Made by a program: the position numbers and the translations under genes
Assembly: GCA_037179385.1 (NCBI GenBank)
Contig: CM074184.1
Location: forward strand, 14,588,001-14,652,000
From: Holothuria scabra
Taxonomy: Eukaryota; Echinodermata; Holothuroidea; Aspidochirotida; Holothuriidae
Direction of reading: 5' to 3'
DNA: 64,000 nt
The notes under the pieces: generated by a model
What the model saw: only the letters and a program-made list of their open reading frames with translations
Databases searched by the model: none
Told to the model about the DNA's origin: nothing
Part shown: positions 12,018-24,637 of the stretch, piece by piece
How positions within the stretch are numbered: the first letter of the stretch is position 1
Layout of the letters: every line of letters begins with the position of its first letter

Positions 12018-12245
12018 TGACTGGCTGCTGGGTTAAGTGGTTAGAGCATGGGGAGTTCTGGAGTTCGACTCCTTATCGGGTCATACTACAAATTTTAAAT
12101 ATTGAAAATACTGCCATTGTGCTTGGTGCTCAGTATGAACAATGGAGCAGGGGAAACAAGCCAGTGAGGCACAATTGGAAAATATCAATTGGTTGGAATA
12201 AGAGCCATAAACCCCATTTAAAGGCAGTCAATTCTCATCCCAAAC
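12018..12245 (+). mobile_element. tRNA-derived SINE, copy 1
   Basis: The head carries a pol III A-box-like GTTAAGTGGTTAGAGC and a B-box-like GAGTTCGACTCC (about 12030-12075). The body has GCTCAGTATGAACAATGGAG followed by CAGGGGAAACAAGCCAGTGA. The body matches the repeat at 19650-19905 almost base for base over about 60 bp, including AACAAGCCAGTGA and the GGTTG...CTTAAA-like end. No long tail is left here. Confidence 0.7.
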
Positions 12246-13040
12246 TGCAATTTTTGTAGTGATCTACATATATTTTCAATTGGTACAGCTCTGGCTTTGA
12301 TTGACAGCAAATTAAACAAGAGGGCAATCCACGGAGTTGCATATCTCATCGCTAACATGTGCGCAAGTTGGTTACAGAACTTGAACTATTTATGTGCTAG
12401 AAGTTTTATCTGCGCTGTTTTTATGCTACAGTAGAATTTCATTGACAAAAATTACCATACTAAAGCTGCATGCCACAATCCTTTGAAATTCCTATTTGAA
12501 GTCCATTTGGGAATCGATTTTTTTTTCGTTCCAAGGGACGGAAGTTTTTTTTCGTAAGATAGCGAGGGGAAAGAAAATGGCACAGACCAATCAAGTTCTT
12601 GGAACTATAGGCGCACCCCTTATTCAAAAACAAAAAAATCATTTGGATATTTAAATTCTGACACCGGATTATAAAAGAACTGGAGAAGGGCTACCCAATC
12701 TTTGTAACGGTTGCCCTTTTAATCCAGTAGGCCTATCTAAGATTTTGGAACAAATTTATTTTTAAGATGTTGGTATCCCCTTGCAACACTCTAAAGAAAA
12801 CTAGCTTGACTGTTTCACTTAACTGATACGGATATGAACGCAACGATTAAAAACCTAAGACGCTTTCGCGGACGCTTCAGACAAGTGGGTAATTGTTATT
12901 ATTCAGGCACTAGCTGTATGAGCGTATTCTCCATTTTGACGCGACGGCAAACTTCACGTGTGCCCCGGATCGCTGATATACGCATCATGTGCGTCTCAAT
13001 TAAAAAAACTGGGTGTGTGCGCCATGTTGAACGCTTGGCG
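12246..13040. other. No gene recognised
   Basis: AT-rich. The open frame at 12834-13172 runs through one arm of the hairpin repeat at 13041-13314 and has no recognisable domain. Confidence 0.3.
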
Positions 13041-13314
13041 TTAGAAGATTTCCGGCCGACGCACAAACCTTTTCTGCGCACTGGCCTGTGGCGAATCCTA
13101 GCCCGTGGCAAGGAAATTGTCACGTACCTTTTTTGGCGATGCTTCAAAACCGCCAAGTTTTCAGGGCACTAATAAGTAAGATAGGTAGCCCCTATGCCTA
13201 ACCTAATGTTAGTCACCCACAGTTTCATATCTTGGGTTATTCCTTGCCACGGGCTAGGATTCGCCACAGGCCAGTACGCAGAAAAGATTAATGCGTCGGC
13301 CGAAAATCTTCTAA
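13041..13314. repeat. Foldback hairpin, 75-bp arms
   Basis: Arm 13041-13115 (TTAGAAGATTTCCGGCCGAC...) is repeated inverted at 13240-13314 with few mismatches, separated by about 124 bp. Arms include GGCGAATCCTAGCCCGTGGC and its complement. The region is more GC-rich than its surroundings. It could be a foldback MITE core or an inverted duplication; no terminal target duplication was seen. Confidence 0.7.
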
Positions 13315-13602
13315 AGTAAGTTCCTCGGTAACTGTTCTTTGGGTACACCTTGACATAAAGTGAATGATTTCCCTACTAACTTATGTCCATAAATACCGAC
13401 ATACGACGTTTTGAATTCCCAATTACACGCCAGGCTCAGCCCATTTGAAATTCGAACTAATGCGAAAAAACGTATGTGAACGCGTCTCAAAAATGGGTAC
13501 CAGGGAGCTCACAATCATCGAATCATGGGCATGGTAACGTGTGTTTGCGCATACATAATTGCAAACACCGGTGCTACAATAGCAGTGAGCGTGGCCACTG
13601 AC

Positions 13603-13914
13603 TAGATTGTGAATTGTGCATTGCGCGGTGACTGCTTAGTATTCGCAATAGCATCTTCATCAAACAGCTCATACGGTAAAGACGCGCTCGTAGTGGGGAC
13701 GCGCTTGTTTTGGTCTGCCCACACATATTCATTGCTGTTCTTTATAACGACCGAACCGCGTCTTTCTTGCAATAAAACAAAACTATTTTTACCCGCGCGC
13801 ATAAACACACGAACATATTGGCCAATGATTTGCTCCGGATCCCCACCATGGTCTGCGCCTTCCACTCTGTATGTTGGACTCTGTATTGTGATGCAATCGT
13901 TTTCATGAGGTTGC
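13603..13914 (-). CDS. Possible terminal exon, unknown protein
   Basis: On the minus strand an open frame of about 104 codons runs from a good splice-acceptor-like sequence (TTATCTTATCTTAG, just above 13914) to a TAG at about 13602. The translation has balanced composition, with segments such as GQYVRVFMRAGKNSFVLLQE and NSNEYVWADQNKRV, unlike the low-complexity shadow frames around it. Local GC is above its neighbours. There is no strong ATG at its start; the first in-frame candidate is GTG. I do not recognise the family. It could be the last exon of a spliced gene entering from higher coordinates, a transposon gene fragment, or chance. Confidence 0.25.
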
Positions 13915-14656
13915 TAAGATAAGATAACTTTACCGAGCGTTACATTAGTTCCACATCTAGATGCGCGCCGTAGGGCGGGTTTGTGCCGCCAATTGCGTCA
14001 TAAAGGTCAGGCGAGGTGTTGCGGCATTTTTCGAAATTGTATTTTGAACGCAGTTTTCCTTCGAATATCATTTATGCCGAATTGTACGGGTTTTTAATGG
14101 GCGTGAGATGATATTTGTAAAATACTGTATCTAATCTTGCAATACACAAAAATTTTTATGGCCGTGTCATGCCCACTTTAACCGTTGACAATCTGTAATG
14201 TGAACTATATCCTTGGTTGCCATGACAACCTCACATATCGGTACAACTTACAGTATCATGCCTAGGTTATTACACTTAAACTTTCCGATTTGTGGGATGC
14301 GTCCGTTAAGAGTTAAAGTGAATACAATAAAAAGTATGTAACCCCCTGTCACGTGACCTTTGACATTGGTTGCCATGGAAACTACATATTTTGGTAGAAC
14401 TAGTCTACCCCATTATACTTGTGACGTTTCATGTAAAATGAAGGTTTTCTTTTGAAGTTTTAGTACAAAATAGGAAAAGAAAAAAGTGTTTTTTTTTTGC
14501 AAAATGTGACCTTTGACCTTTTCTTCCGAGGGTTTGGGAGACACAAGTTCCCAGCCTGGGGTACCCACCTACCAATTTTGAAAAGAATCGGTCCAGCCCA
14601 CTAGGAGGAGTTTGAGGGACAAAAACGTTGTTTTACGAACAAGAAAACAAAATTGG
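13915..14656. other. No gene recognised
   Basis: Repeated GACCTTTGACATTGGTTGCC-type phrases with CATGGAAAC suggest diffuse old repeats. No open frame of interest. Confidence 0.3.
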
Positions 14657-14888
14657 ACACACACACACACACACAGTCGTGTTTTTACACACAACTGAGG
14701 ACTTCATTGTTATCTCCATTGTGTCTGCTTACTTAACCCTAACCTTCACAATAGACTGTCTATTGTTAGACAACCTCGGACTTGAGAAATCTTTTGAATT
14801 TACTACCGAGGACCTGGAAGTCTATTGTTTAGGTCCTCTGTTTTACACAAAGACAAACCCACACACCCACACACACACTCACCCACCA

Positions 14889-14916
<28 letters not shown>
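14657..14916 (+). repeat. Two (CA)n microsatellites
   Basis: Pure (AC)n at 14657-14674 and an interrupted CA/CCCA tract ending in pure (AC)n at 14889-14916. The tracts read through as His/Thr-rich peptide in one frame, which is not a gene. Confidence 0.9.
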
Positions 14917-14919
<3 letters not shown>

Positions 14920-16380
14920 CAGGTTTTGACCCCTCTCTCAGCCCTGGACCTTCAGCCACCCCGGGGTACCTCACCATGGGTTAGACCTCGAGACTAGTAA
15001 CTTGGAAAAATTTACCGTTACCATGGCAACCATTGCGATTTAAGCTGGCATTGCCATATATAGCCCAATAGGCAAAGTGACTACAATATCTCATCCTCCT
15101 CACGGAGCGATGAGATAAAAATGCAAAGTAGTGTGGTTCATATTACAGAGCATGTACTGTACTGAGAGTGTTCAGATTAAATAGAGTGTCTCAGTGTTTA
15201 TTCACCCTGAAGAAATAAACTGAAATTGTGTATCGTGGTGAAGATGATTTTAAACAATTGTGGAAATGAGTAGGTCGTGAGAATTGGAATTGACTGTGAT
15301 GACAAGATATTTGTGGTAGGATCATTATATGCATGTGAAACGTGGCTTAGATAGCTGATGGATGGAGTTTGGCGAAAAATTATTTTAAGGCGTGGCATGT
15401 CAGTTGACATTGAACAAAGGTTGTGTTGGAGTGCAAGGAATCACACAGTACCATTGCAGAACTTCTCTCAATCAGGCTTAGTCTTGGGCAAGAACGTTAG
15501 TACATGTTCAGCTTTTCAGATGTTATAAAATAAGGGCGCTCGTCAATTATGTTTCGTAGCGTTCCAACATAGAAACCATAATGTTTCGCTCGGAACTTCA
15601 TCGACAGAAATTTGGTAACAAGTAGAGGGCGTGTATACAGTAGTCTGTATTTCGCACGAATGTTCAATTAATGCTATGGTATTGAGCAAGACTAAATCAG
15701 GCTTTAGTAACAGCAGAAATCTGTGGGTCTCAAGTCTCAATAAGCAACTTTTGTAGAAAGTAGACAGTTGTGAAATTGAGTCAAACCATCAGCCATCATT
15801 TAGAGATAACCTATTACTTCTAGTTAATTTTAAGAGATTTCGATACGTCTAGTTAAAATACTTTTCTCTGCTCCTACTACCCACTGCTAAATAAGGAAGT
15901 TTGTACCAATTATGTGTTCAGGTATAGCTGGGACTAGTGAAATGTCATCAAATGCTTTCTTTAGGCTATAAAAGCAATTCAAGGTTTGAAGGGCACTTTA
16001 GTAAACACTTTAGTGAAGTTTTAAGGTATTTTCAGAGGAAATATGCAAAGACAAAAATTTGGCTCTCCAAAGAGCACAGTAGTATCGCTCCATCTGTTGG
16101 GTGTATTTATCTATTGATAACAGCCAGGATCAATTTCCCAGTCACTCATCATCCGTAGAAAGCAAGGAAAATGGAATTGCAAGATTCTTGTCTATGAAAC
16201 TTTAGAAGTAATTTTAAAAGTGATAGACTCTGGACAGAAAAACCATTTTACACATCACCTTTGTAAAGTGAACTGACAACCCTAAATTTACACATGAATT
16301 AAATCAACATAATCAGTTCCCTTTCTTTGATACTATTAATGTGATAATAAAAGAGAGTGCACAATTTAGCTGTAACTGTA
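14917..16380. other. No gene recognised
   Basis: Short open frames only. The sequence is AT-rich without recognisable domains, RNA genes or MITE ends. Confidence 0.3.
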
Positions 16381-16739
16381 CGCTCTCAAATCAGGAGTGA
16401 AATAATAGAGAGTGTGATAGAGTAAGAATGTGAATTATTCACATTGAAGTGTTATTTACTCCCGGAGAAGAGTGAAATTCACTCCATTTAAGCGTTAATT
16501 CATTCTAAAATTAGTGGAATCCTCGCCAAAAGAGAGAAGTTCCATTCTTGATAGATTGCCCACAGTGACCACTCTTTAAAAAGAGTGATTATTGTAGTCA
16601 CTCCTCAAAGAGTAAATTTTCACTCCTGCTGGGGTGAATTTGACTCTTCTTGGAGTAAATTAACACGCTAATGGAGTGATCTCACAGTTTTCTCTATATT
16701 AGATTAGATTATCTTTTGATTTTAGAGTGTGTCGTATTG
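16381..16739 (+). mobile_element. Palindromic GAGTGAA-type MITE, copy 1
   Basis: A degraded palindromic element made of alternating AGAGTGAA and TTCACTCC phrases, with ends CTCTCAAATCAGGAGTG and TTTTGATTTTAGAGTG. It matches the better preserved copy at 43756-44117, including the central GCCCACAGTGA...CACTC loop. No coding potential. Confidence 0.65.
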
Positions 16740-17389
16740 TATGTAGAACCACATCTTCAAAACTCGTACCGGATGTTTTCAAGTGTTTAAAGGCCCAATT
16801 CTCTCACCTTAAACAGTACCGATTCTCCTAACCTCCTTACTAAAGTTCCTCCCACAATTGTCTGAAATTCATCCTCATCCAGACACAATCTCAGTTTATT
16901 ACTTCACGGAGTGAGTATCAAAAAGGTTAATTTGTATAATCAAAACACTCAAAGTACAGTTCATGCTGTGAAATATAAGCGTTAGTGCTCTGCATTGCTT
17001 GAATTAGCTGTCAATCAAAGAGCTGAGCCAAATGAGAATTGGTAAACTCCTGTAAGAACTGTAGTTTGGGGTGAGATGATTGGTCCTTTAATATCGTGTG
17101 TGCGGGTTTATGTGTGTTTGTGATGCTGCATGTGAATTCCATTTGTCAAGAATGCAATGAACGAGACTGTTTAATTTGGTTTAATACCAAATCTTGTATA
17201 TGTTTAAAAGCACAATACCCCTAGACTACAAGCACAACATCCTAAGAGAGCTATTTCAAAAGAATCCCAAGATCGTCATTTGAGGTCAAAAGAGGTGCAA
17301 ATGCGAAATTTACAAGGAATTCCCAACAATAAATATGAAAACAACACTGTTTTGTTAATATGTTGAGAGAGTATTTTGAACCTTTGAGC
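16740..17389. other. No gene recognised
   Basis: AT-rich non-coding sequence. No feature beyond diffuse similarity to other intergenic stretches. Confidence 0.3.
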
Positions 17390-17650
17390 CTGTTTAAAGG
17401 GCAGGAGCAGTCATCCCAAATTGAAGAAGTGTAGTAGACTGTCCAGTTTCATGATTGGCTATTGGGAGTCATGTGACAATGTTTTTTCTCTTCAAATGTG
17501 AAATTTACCAGATATAACTGTTTGGTTTACCTTAAATATGCAATAGTAAAATCATAAAATGTAATTAAAGGTACTTTGAAGAGAAATAGGATGAAAATTG
17601 AGCCATTAAACTTTTTCTTCAGAATTAAGTTTGGGGGGCTGCTTTTTACC
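17390..17650 (+). repeat. Dispersed repeat, copy 1
   Basis: About 260 bp align with 35820-36095. Shared blocks include GAAGAAGTGT, TAGTAGACTGTCC, TCTCTTCAAATGTGAAATTT, TACTTTGAAGAGAAA and TAAGTTTGGGGG, all in the same order. It is part of a longer interspersed family; the class is unknown. Confidence 0.65.
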
Positions 17651-19649
17651 TTTAAATTACTACTAATGAAAAAATACTGCATTTATGATGTGTCGTCTAT
17701 TGATTTGTATATGCATTTCAATGTGGGTGCGTACGCCGTATACATGTACGTTTGCGTACTGTATTCCTTCTTGGAACAGTAGTTCGTCAAGTATACTAAA
17801 AGTGCAACAATGTCAATTACACTCTAAGCATAGTTTTACCTGAATGTCTGAAAATGTCGCGAAATGTGCCTTTCGAACATAACATGCACCATACGTCAAA
17901 ATATGCACCGGTACTTTCTCTGTCATACATGTTGACAAATTTGGACAAGAATTTTATTCTTTCCCTCTAAAAATGAAAGAGGCCTGTTTAAATCATGCAG
18001 CGACCGTCTTTTAATTTACATTGTATTTTCAAGAGCTGTTCTAGGCTATGGACGTTGTGGACCAAAAGTTTAAATAAATCGAGATCATAAACGCACATTA
18101 ACCACAACTACTCTCACAGCTACAGAAGAGCTATTAATGTTATCCCCTTTAAGGTTTTATTATACTTATATTGAAAGATATTTTCAAATAAGAAAACGAA
18201 AATCGAAAATGGCGTTCCCATTTCCCTTAAAAATAGAAGCCTCAATTGAAATCACTTTGATAATTTGGTAATCAACTTGAACAGATGAAACAAGGCAATA
18301 GTCAGACCTACCTATCACTATTACAAGAGAAACAGGTTGATAAGCTGGAAAAGGTTTGCATACAATTTGTGAGTAAAGCTCAAATGTTATTGTTAAAATT
18401 GTTAAAAATATTGAAAGCATTGAATTGTAATATGTATATTTCTTTTAGTTGAGAATTCTAAAATCTAAATGTGACGGTATAGCTTTTCCTTTTCTGCCAT
18501 TGTGATATAGTATATGTACAAAACAGTACACATTTTGATGTTTAACTTCGTTTATTACTATGTGTAACAAATATGCACAAGGAGTGCACGCGCTTCTATA
18601 ACAGAAGTATGAATATGGCACAAATTTATAATGTGCCTTTAGAAAAGCTTTCGAATATAGGGCCATTGTAGACTCGTCATGTGTTATTAGCGGTTTTTCA
18701 GACCTCATTTCTTTGTAAAAAATTGGTTTGCCTTCATTTGCTTGAAACTATATATATATATTTTTTGTAGGAAGAACTTTATTTTCATTCTCAACATGTA
18801 TACATACAAAACAGCAAATTAGAGGATAAAAATAGTAATATATACAAGTATTTACGGTTGAATAATTTAGCTCACATCACTCTTTCATTAATACCATGGC
18901 TCAATATGAAACTACGGTTTATTAACCCATCTTTGGAAAGTACCTTTAATATTTACAAGTATTTACAGCTTAATTAATTAATTTTTACAGAGCTAAAATA
19001 TTTACATGTTTATGCAACTTTACACACATTTCACAGTACCAATCAAATCCCACAGAGGATCAAGCAAGAATAACTTAATGCGAATAATCATATATCACAA
19101 ACAAAATGTTACAGACGAAATTTCAGCTTTTTGTCTCTCACGATAACGAAAGAGTTATTACCCACCCAAACCTTATCGAACATAGTTTTAGTGAAACGTT
19201 TGTAATCAGCTTGAAACTATATTTTGCATTGTGCCCCTAATTAATTACGAACCTGTAACCATAAAATTAAATTTGTATTCCTTTGGCGATAGTTTCACCT
19301 ATTTTTTCAAAATGGCCTCCAGTTCTTGTTAACATGAGCTAGCAGTACACGATATATAGCATTACACCTTTCATCATTTGTAAAGTGTCTTTGGCCATGC
19401 GGCATACTGACAGGGTTCAATTTGAAAGTCTACGTGTAGATTTGTCAGAACATATTGCCGCTATGTCAGAGAATGATAATCCTTTCTTTTTCATTTTACT
19501 TGAATGAAAGCATCAGGTAAGCAAGAGGTATTTTACACATTTGGAAATTTTATTTTTTATTTCCATGGAAATGCTGCATTCTAAATTTTACAACCCTGGC
19601 ATGCCAAGAAAATAAGTAGAATAATTATAATCATCAATAAAGAACCCAC
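17651..19649. other. No gene recognised
   Basis: AT-rich with random short open frames on both strands, none showing domain motifs. No promoter or RNA gene is supportable. Confidence 0.3.
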
Positions 19650-19905
19650 TATCGGTTCGATTCCCAGGTCGAGTCACATCAAGGCTCTAAAAGTGGAACC
19701 TACTGCCGTTGTGCGTGATGCTCCGCATAAGCAATGGAGTAGGGAAAACAAGCCAGTGAAAAAAGGCCGTGGCCGGCTCGACTTGAACCAATAGGTTGAA
19801 ACTGGGCCTTAAAACTCATCAAATTAACTAACTAACGAACTAACCGACCGACCGACCGACTAACTAACTACTAACCAACTAACTAACTAACTAACTCCTT
19901 AACAT
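19650..19905 (+). mobile_element. tRNA-derived SINE, copy 2, tetranucleotide tail
   Basis: A 5'-truncated SINE. A perfect B box GGTTCGATTCC lies at 19654-19664. The body matches the 12.0-kb copy (AAGCAATGGAG, AAACAAGCCAGTGA, AGGTTGAAACTGGGCCTTAAA). The 3' tail is a compound (AACT)n/(ACCG)n tract at about 19831-19897. The A box is missing. Confidence 0.75.
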
Positions 19906-22796
19906 ATCACGCACCATAAGATTGTTTAGAACTGTTTACAGAATGTTAAGATGACATGAAATTTCCCTTTTAAATTGCACACAGTTCTGTATGGTTTATA
20001 TATGGGAATAATTATCATTGTTTGGACTTAGCAGAATTTTACGCCGCTTTAGTTGTCGTCAAATTGAAATGTAAAACTCTTAGAGGGTCTGATATATAGC
20101 ATTATTTGAAATTTTGCAATTTTCTCAAGCGAAAATACTTGAATACCTCTCTGTGATGACCTTCTTTCTGGAAAAGTCACTTTTCTGATACCGTGTTTGA
20201 AATTACCTGTAATTCTGTGTCAGTTAATTTTTGTTTTAAGATAGCAGACGTTTTTAAGCACAATTAATGCCGCTGAAAACGACATCACTTACATTTATAT
20301 CAGTTCTGAATGCATTGTGTACTACAATAATGTCGCGAAAGATAAAATATCGATCAGTACCATGAACTCTACTCACTTTTCAGGATTACACCCTTCTATT
20401 GGTATCAGATGAAAAGCTGACAATTTGTCTAAGAAATGATTTTAAACAAATGAATTAGTAGACACGTTCTGATGTCAAAATTGCAGAAAAGGTCTAACTT
20501 TTCCTGAAGAAATTACATTCTTCCTTTTTGTGACATTCCCCTTTTCTGCCTGATTATATCCTGTTGTTTCGAGTCAGGCGAAAATGAAGCACAATAAATA
20601 CACACTTGGTACAGTCAACTTTTACATCTGACTTATTGATTAACAGTAGGGTAACAGATCAGGATCAGCGGGCTGTTAGGAACCTAACATCTCTCTGACC
20701 AGGTATACCAAAACACTCAGAAAAGGTACTTAACATTTTGGGTGGTGCATCTTAGTCCTCTTCAAAATGCAAAAATGTTCCAGGGAGGGAAGGAGGTGTT
20801 TCCTCCCCACTACAGCTCAAAATCACAATTTGGCATCATCTCTATTTTTAAAGGTGTCACATTTAGCAGGCACCAATGTTTATCTTAGCCTATTCAAAAA
20901 GCAAAGTTTTCCAAACGGGTAAGTGTAATCTACGGACCCCCCCCCCCCATGTCAGTCAGGGGACTTTATACAATCTGACCCCACCACCTCAGGATTCCCG
21001 CGCATATGCAACTGATTTGATGAGGTGTCTGGAATTCTTAAGAAGCAACATCAGCTTGAATCTTAAAAACTGAAATCTAATCTCTTCTAAGAATCACACC
21101 TATTCAAACTTCTTTCACTCAAAGAGCCTGTTTTACCTTAAGATTCCAGAAGGCAAATCATAATGGGTCAAATCATAATGGGTGGATACGTCATTACAAG
21201 AAGCAATGATCGATATAGGGATATGGGAAAGACAAAATTGGGATTCAAAACCTTGATATCTTCACTTAAGTTCAAACTTTAATTTGTAATAAGTTTGTCA
21301 CTATACTTTGACTTTAAAGTACTTCAATTCTCTCAATTGTGTAATTTGGAAGTCCTTTTTAAAATGCCAGTGTATATGTGCATGTGAATATACATTGATA
21401 CATGTCGCATATATACAACCGCACGTTTCTGGAAACTGAAAACTGTATCAAATTTTATTGTAACACCTGGAGTTCCCTGTACAAAGTTCACTAAGACTTT
21501 CGGTGAAAGAAGTAAAACTTGTTTTGATATTGTTGTAGTTGTGTTCAAGTCTTTAGTCTTATTAAGACCCTCCAATACTCATTTTTTTTTTAACTTTTCC
21601 GTTTTTTTCATTTGTTTGTTCAAGACAATAACAATAGATCACCCAGATTCCTGTTTGTGTGGTGTTCTATTTAAGTAATAATCATAACATTTTAATATTA
21701 ATTATAATCTAGTTCCCTAATTTATGGAATGGTTTACCAACTTGTAGCTTTACTTAGCTAATCATGCTTATTGCTTCAAGAATAGTCACAACTCCCATTT
21801 CACTTCATAAAAGCAATTGGATGTCATGAAAACCTAGGATACTTTCTCACTTACGTACACAAATTGAAACATAGTTTTTAAGAATCTTCAACACATAATT
21901 GGACTCATATGGAACACTATGGTCAATGCGATTGGCATCTCCTTCATAGTAAAATTCTGATATTTATAGATTAAAGCAAAAGAATCGGAGAAGACTGATC
22001 CAAACTCCGACTTTTCACAAAAAATTGAAGATGTTAGTAACCAAATCAATGGTGGCCATTTTACAAAATGAAGGCCATTATATCATCACAGAAAGAATAC
22101 GTGTGGCCCTATAGTCAGACAGAGTCGTTACGTCTGTGTAAAATGCCAGCCTTTTTCCGTTCTTAATGACAAAAAGTTTCAAGTCTTCACAGCGAAAAGA
22201 TACAGGAAGACAAATAATAGTGGCGCCCATTTAAAAAGATAACGGCCAATTACATCTTTGAACAATATCACAGTTACTAAAGTAACTGTGGAACTAATCA
22301 GATTGGAACAGATTGGTAGGGGAAAGGTCGCCAAGAATCAAAAATACGAATGAAAAAATTATTTCAACAAAGATTGAATAATAAATTTCAAGTACATGTT
22401 ATTTGAAAGAGATGGTTATTGTGTCTCCTTTCAAACATGCCCTTGTTAAAACCAAGAAGAGTGCCGGCCATTTGTCGCAACATGTTAAGTCCTTTTAGGG
22501 GCCCTGTGGGTAAAACTCCTTTCATGTCATGCTCTACACTGAATGCCAAATTTCCTGCTTGTATCAGATAAGAAACAATTTCCACAAGTGTTGTGCTTAT
22601 TTGCTATACTTATAAATGTTATTACTCAATTAAAGAATTCTTGCGTCTCTCTAAAAATGAACAAACAATTTGACGTTTGGAGCCCTTTTATCCAAAGGAT
22701 GATATTTTCAATGTTGGGAACTATGGTCTGTTCTTCCCCTAAAACAAATGAACACATTTTTGACTCAATCCTCTAGAAGAACAAACTTCCTAATAT
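19906..22796. other. No gene recognised
   Basis: No coding frame with domain signatures. A 15-bp tandem pair (AAATCATAATGGGT) lies near 21157-21185. Two loosely related segments around 22040 and 22220 share the phrases TGGC.CCATTT and ACGGCC. Otherwise featureless. Confidence 0.3.
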
Positions 22797-24637
22797 AGGT
22801 GGCGGAAGATGTTTTTTATTGGAGGGCAAAAAATTTTCGGCAGCCGACATAATGGTGACACCGTAAGGCGTTCAGTTTTGCCCGAAGCACAAAATCCCAT
22901 CGACGTGGGGTCCATGGGTCGCTTAAGGCCCCTGGTGGGGTTCGGGGCAAAGCCCTGGTAGGGCATGGGGGCTGGATACTTTTGTAGGGGGTGACTGCAG
23001 TTTAATACCAAAGCGTAGCGCCACCATCAGTTGGTGGGGAGCTTACAAAGGAAATTTTGGATTTTAAAACCTCCCACATGGCTGGAAATGGCATTTGCCA
23101 GGTTAATTTGTCTCAAATTTCTTGAGAAAAATTTGTGATTTTTTCTAAGATTACAACCCACGTTTGGGGTTAAACTCTACACTGGACTATGTATCCTAGG
23201 ATCGCAAATCTGGAATCCTGCTGAATGTTGCAAGCAGTTGTTCCAGTGCACACCTGAGTAAGGTACCGGTATTTCCAGAGGCGTAGGGTAGCATTTCAGT
23301 TTGGGGGCAAAGATTTTTACCCAAAAAATGTAATTCTGCCCGTATGACAGTCAAAATTCGTACCTCTCAGACAGTCAAAAATGACATTTCCCAGGCTTGT
23401 AAAGGGAATCCAAGCAGTAGCTTTTTAAAGTTTCAATTGCAGAAAAACGCACGTTCGTTCGAAGCTAAAATTCAGCTAGAATGACTAAGCCGAGAGCCAC
23501 CATTAGTTGGCGCGAAGCGTACAAAACATTTTTAAATATCCGACCCCTCAGACAGTTGAAAGGGCATTGCCCGGCCTATATGGGGATCTAAGCAGTCGCT
23601 ATTTAAGTTTCCTTTTGTAAAAAATGATCACTTGAAACTCAAAGTCTGCTATGAAGCGGTCTACGTGGATCACCACGATAAGTTGGGGTGAAACGCACAG
23701 GAAATTTTGAAAAATCTGACCACTTCAGACAGTCAAAAATGTCGTTTCCTATGCTTGTAGGGGTCGCTAATTCGAGGTTTTGTTTGCACAAAAAATGTTC
23801 ACTTAAAACTAATATGCTACTGGGACGACAATCTGCGCGGAGCTTCACCACTGGTTGGCGCGAAGCGAACACAAAATTTAGAAAAATCGGACCCCTAAGA
23901 CAGTCGAAAATGACATTTCCCAGGCTTGTAGGGATATCTAAGCAGTCGCTATTTGATCAGAGAATTACCAGATAAAATTTATCATTACCAATCGATGAAA
24001 TTGTCCAGCATATTTTCGGGGGAAACTGCAAACAGAATTGAAAACATGCTAATGAATTTTACTAATTGCGACTCTTGGCTAAATTCAATATATATTGAAA
24101 AAATTGTGTGTCCAAACTTCCGACTATGATTTTACTTTTGAAAAAAATTGGTCTATGGGAAGCTTAGCAGTCGCTACTTTGATCAGAAAAATCAGATGAA
24201 ATAAACTTCCACTGGATGAAATGAAGTGCATGATTTTTCTTGTACTAGTAACACTTATTGACAGAATTGTCACGTTACAAGGTGTGTTGAAATGAATTTT
24301 CAAGCAGACTTTCGGGAAGACATTCTCACCCTGCATCATTAAAGTATCGAAAAACAAATTACAGGATCCTCATAACTATTGCCCGTATTTGGCTACAGAG
24401 CAAGATAGATGGCAAACTTTTGGGCACCTGAACACCCTCTTGTCCATCCGTTGAACTAATTTGGCAATTGAAAACGTCCCAGCATTTTTTTAAACTTTGC
24501 CCTTATATTTGACCATTTCGGGCAAATTTTTTGCAAGATTACAGTGTGAGGTTGAGATGATGAAATCCTTTTTTCAGGTTCTACCAAACTGATCTTTTTT
24601 ATTCCCCTCCCCCCCTCCCCCGCTTCCGCCGCCTATG
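22797..24637 (+). mobile_element. Non-autonomous transposon with internal subrepeats
   Basis: Bounded by TAGGTGGCGGAAG at the left and the inverted CTTCCGCCGCCTA at the right, about 1.84 kb apart. The interior holds a tandem array of about 176-bp units and sequence shared, in inverted order, with 38.04-39.26 kb. Related interior sequence also lies inside the hAT-like element at 51300-52854. No transposase is seen and no target duplication is evident. The boundary assignment rests on a 13-bp inverted repeat only. Confidence 0.5.
23270..23965 (+). repeat. Tandem array, unit about 176 bp
   Basis: Four units each carry GGCGCGAAGCG-like, AAATTTT.GAAAAATC.GACC-like, CAGACAGTC.AAAATG.CATTTCC-like and AGCAGTCGCTATTT-like blocks. 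The last block recurs near 23413, 23591, 23762 and 23941, giving spacings of 171-179 bp. Unit divergence is moderate. Confidence 0.75.

Noticed and set aside
12834..13172. A 112-codon plus-strand open frame
   Set aside because: It runs through one arm of the hairpin at 13041-13314 and has no recognisable motif; its antisense is equally open.
16381..16739. CRISPR-like array of regularly spaced short repeats
   Set aside because: The repeated GAGTGAA words are palindromic, irregularly spaced and bounded by inverted ends, and the context is eukaryotic; it is a MITE.
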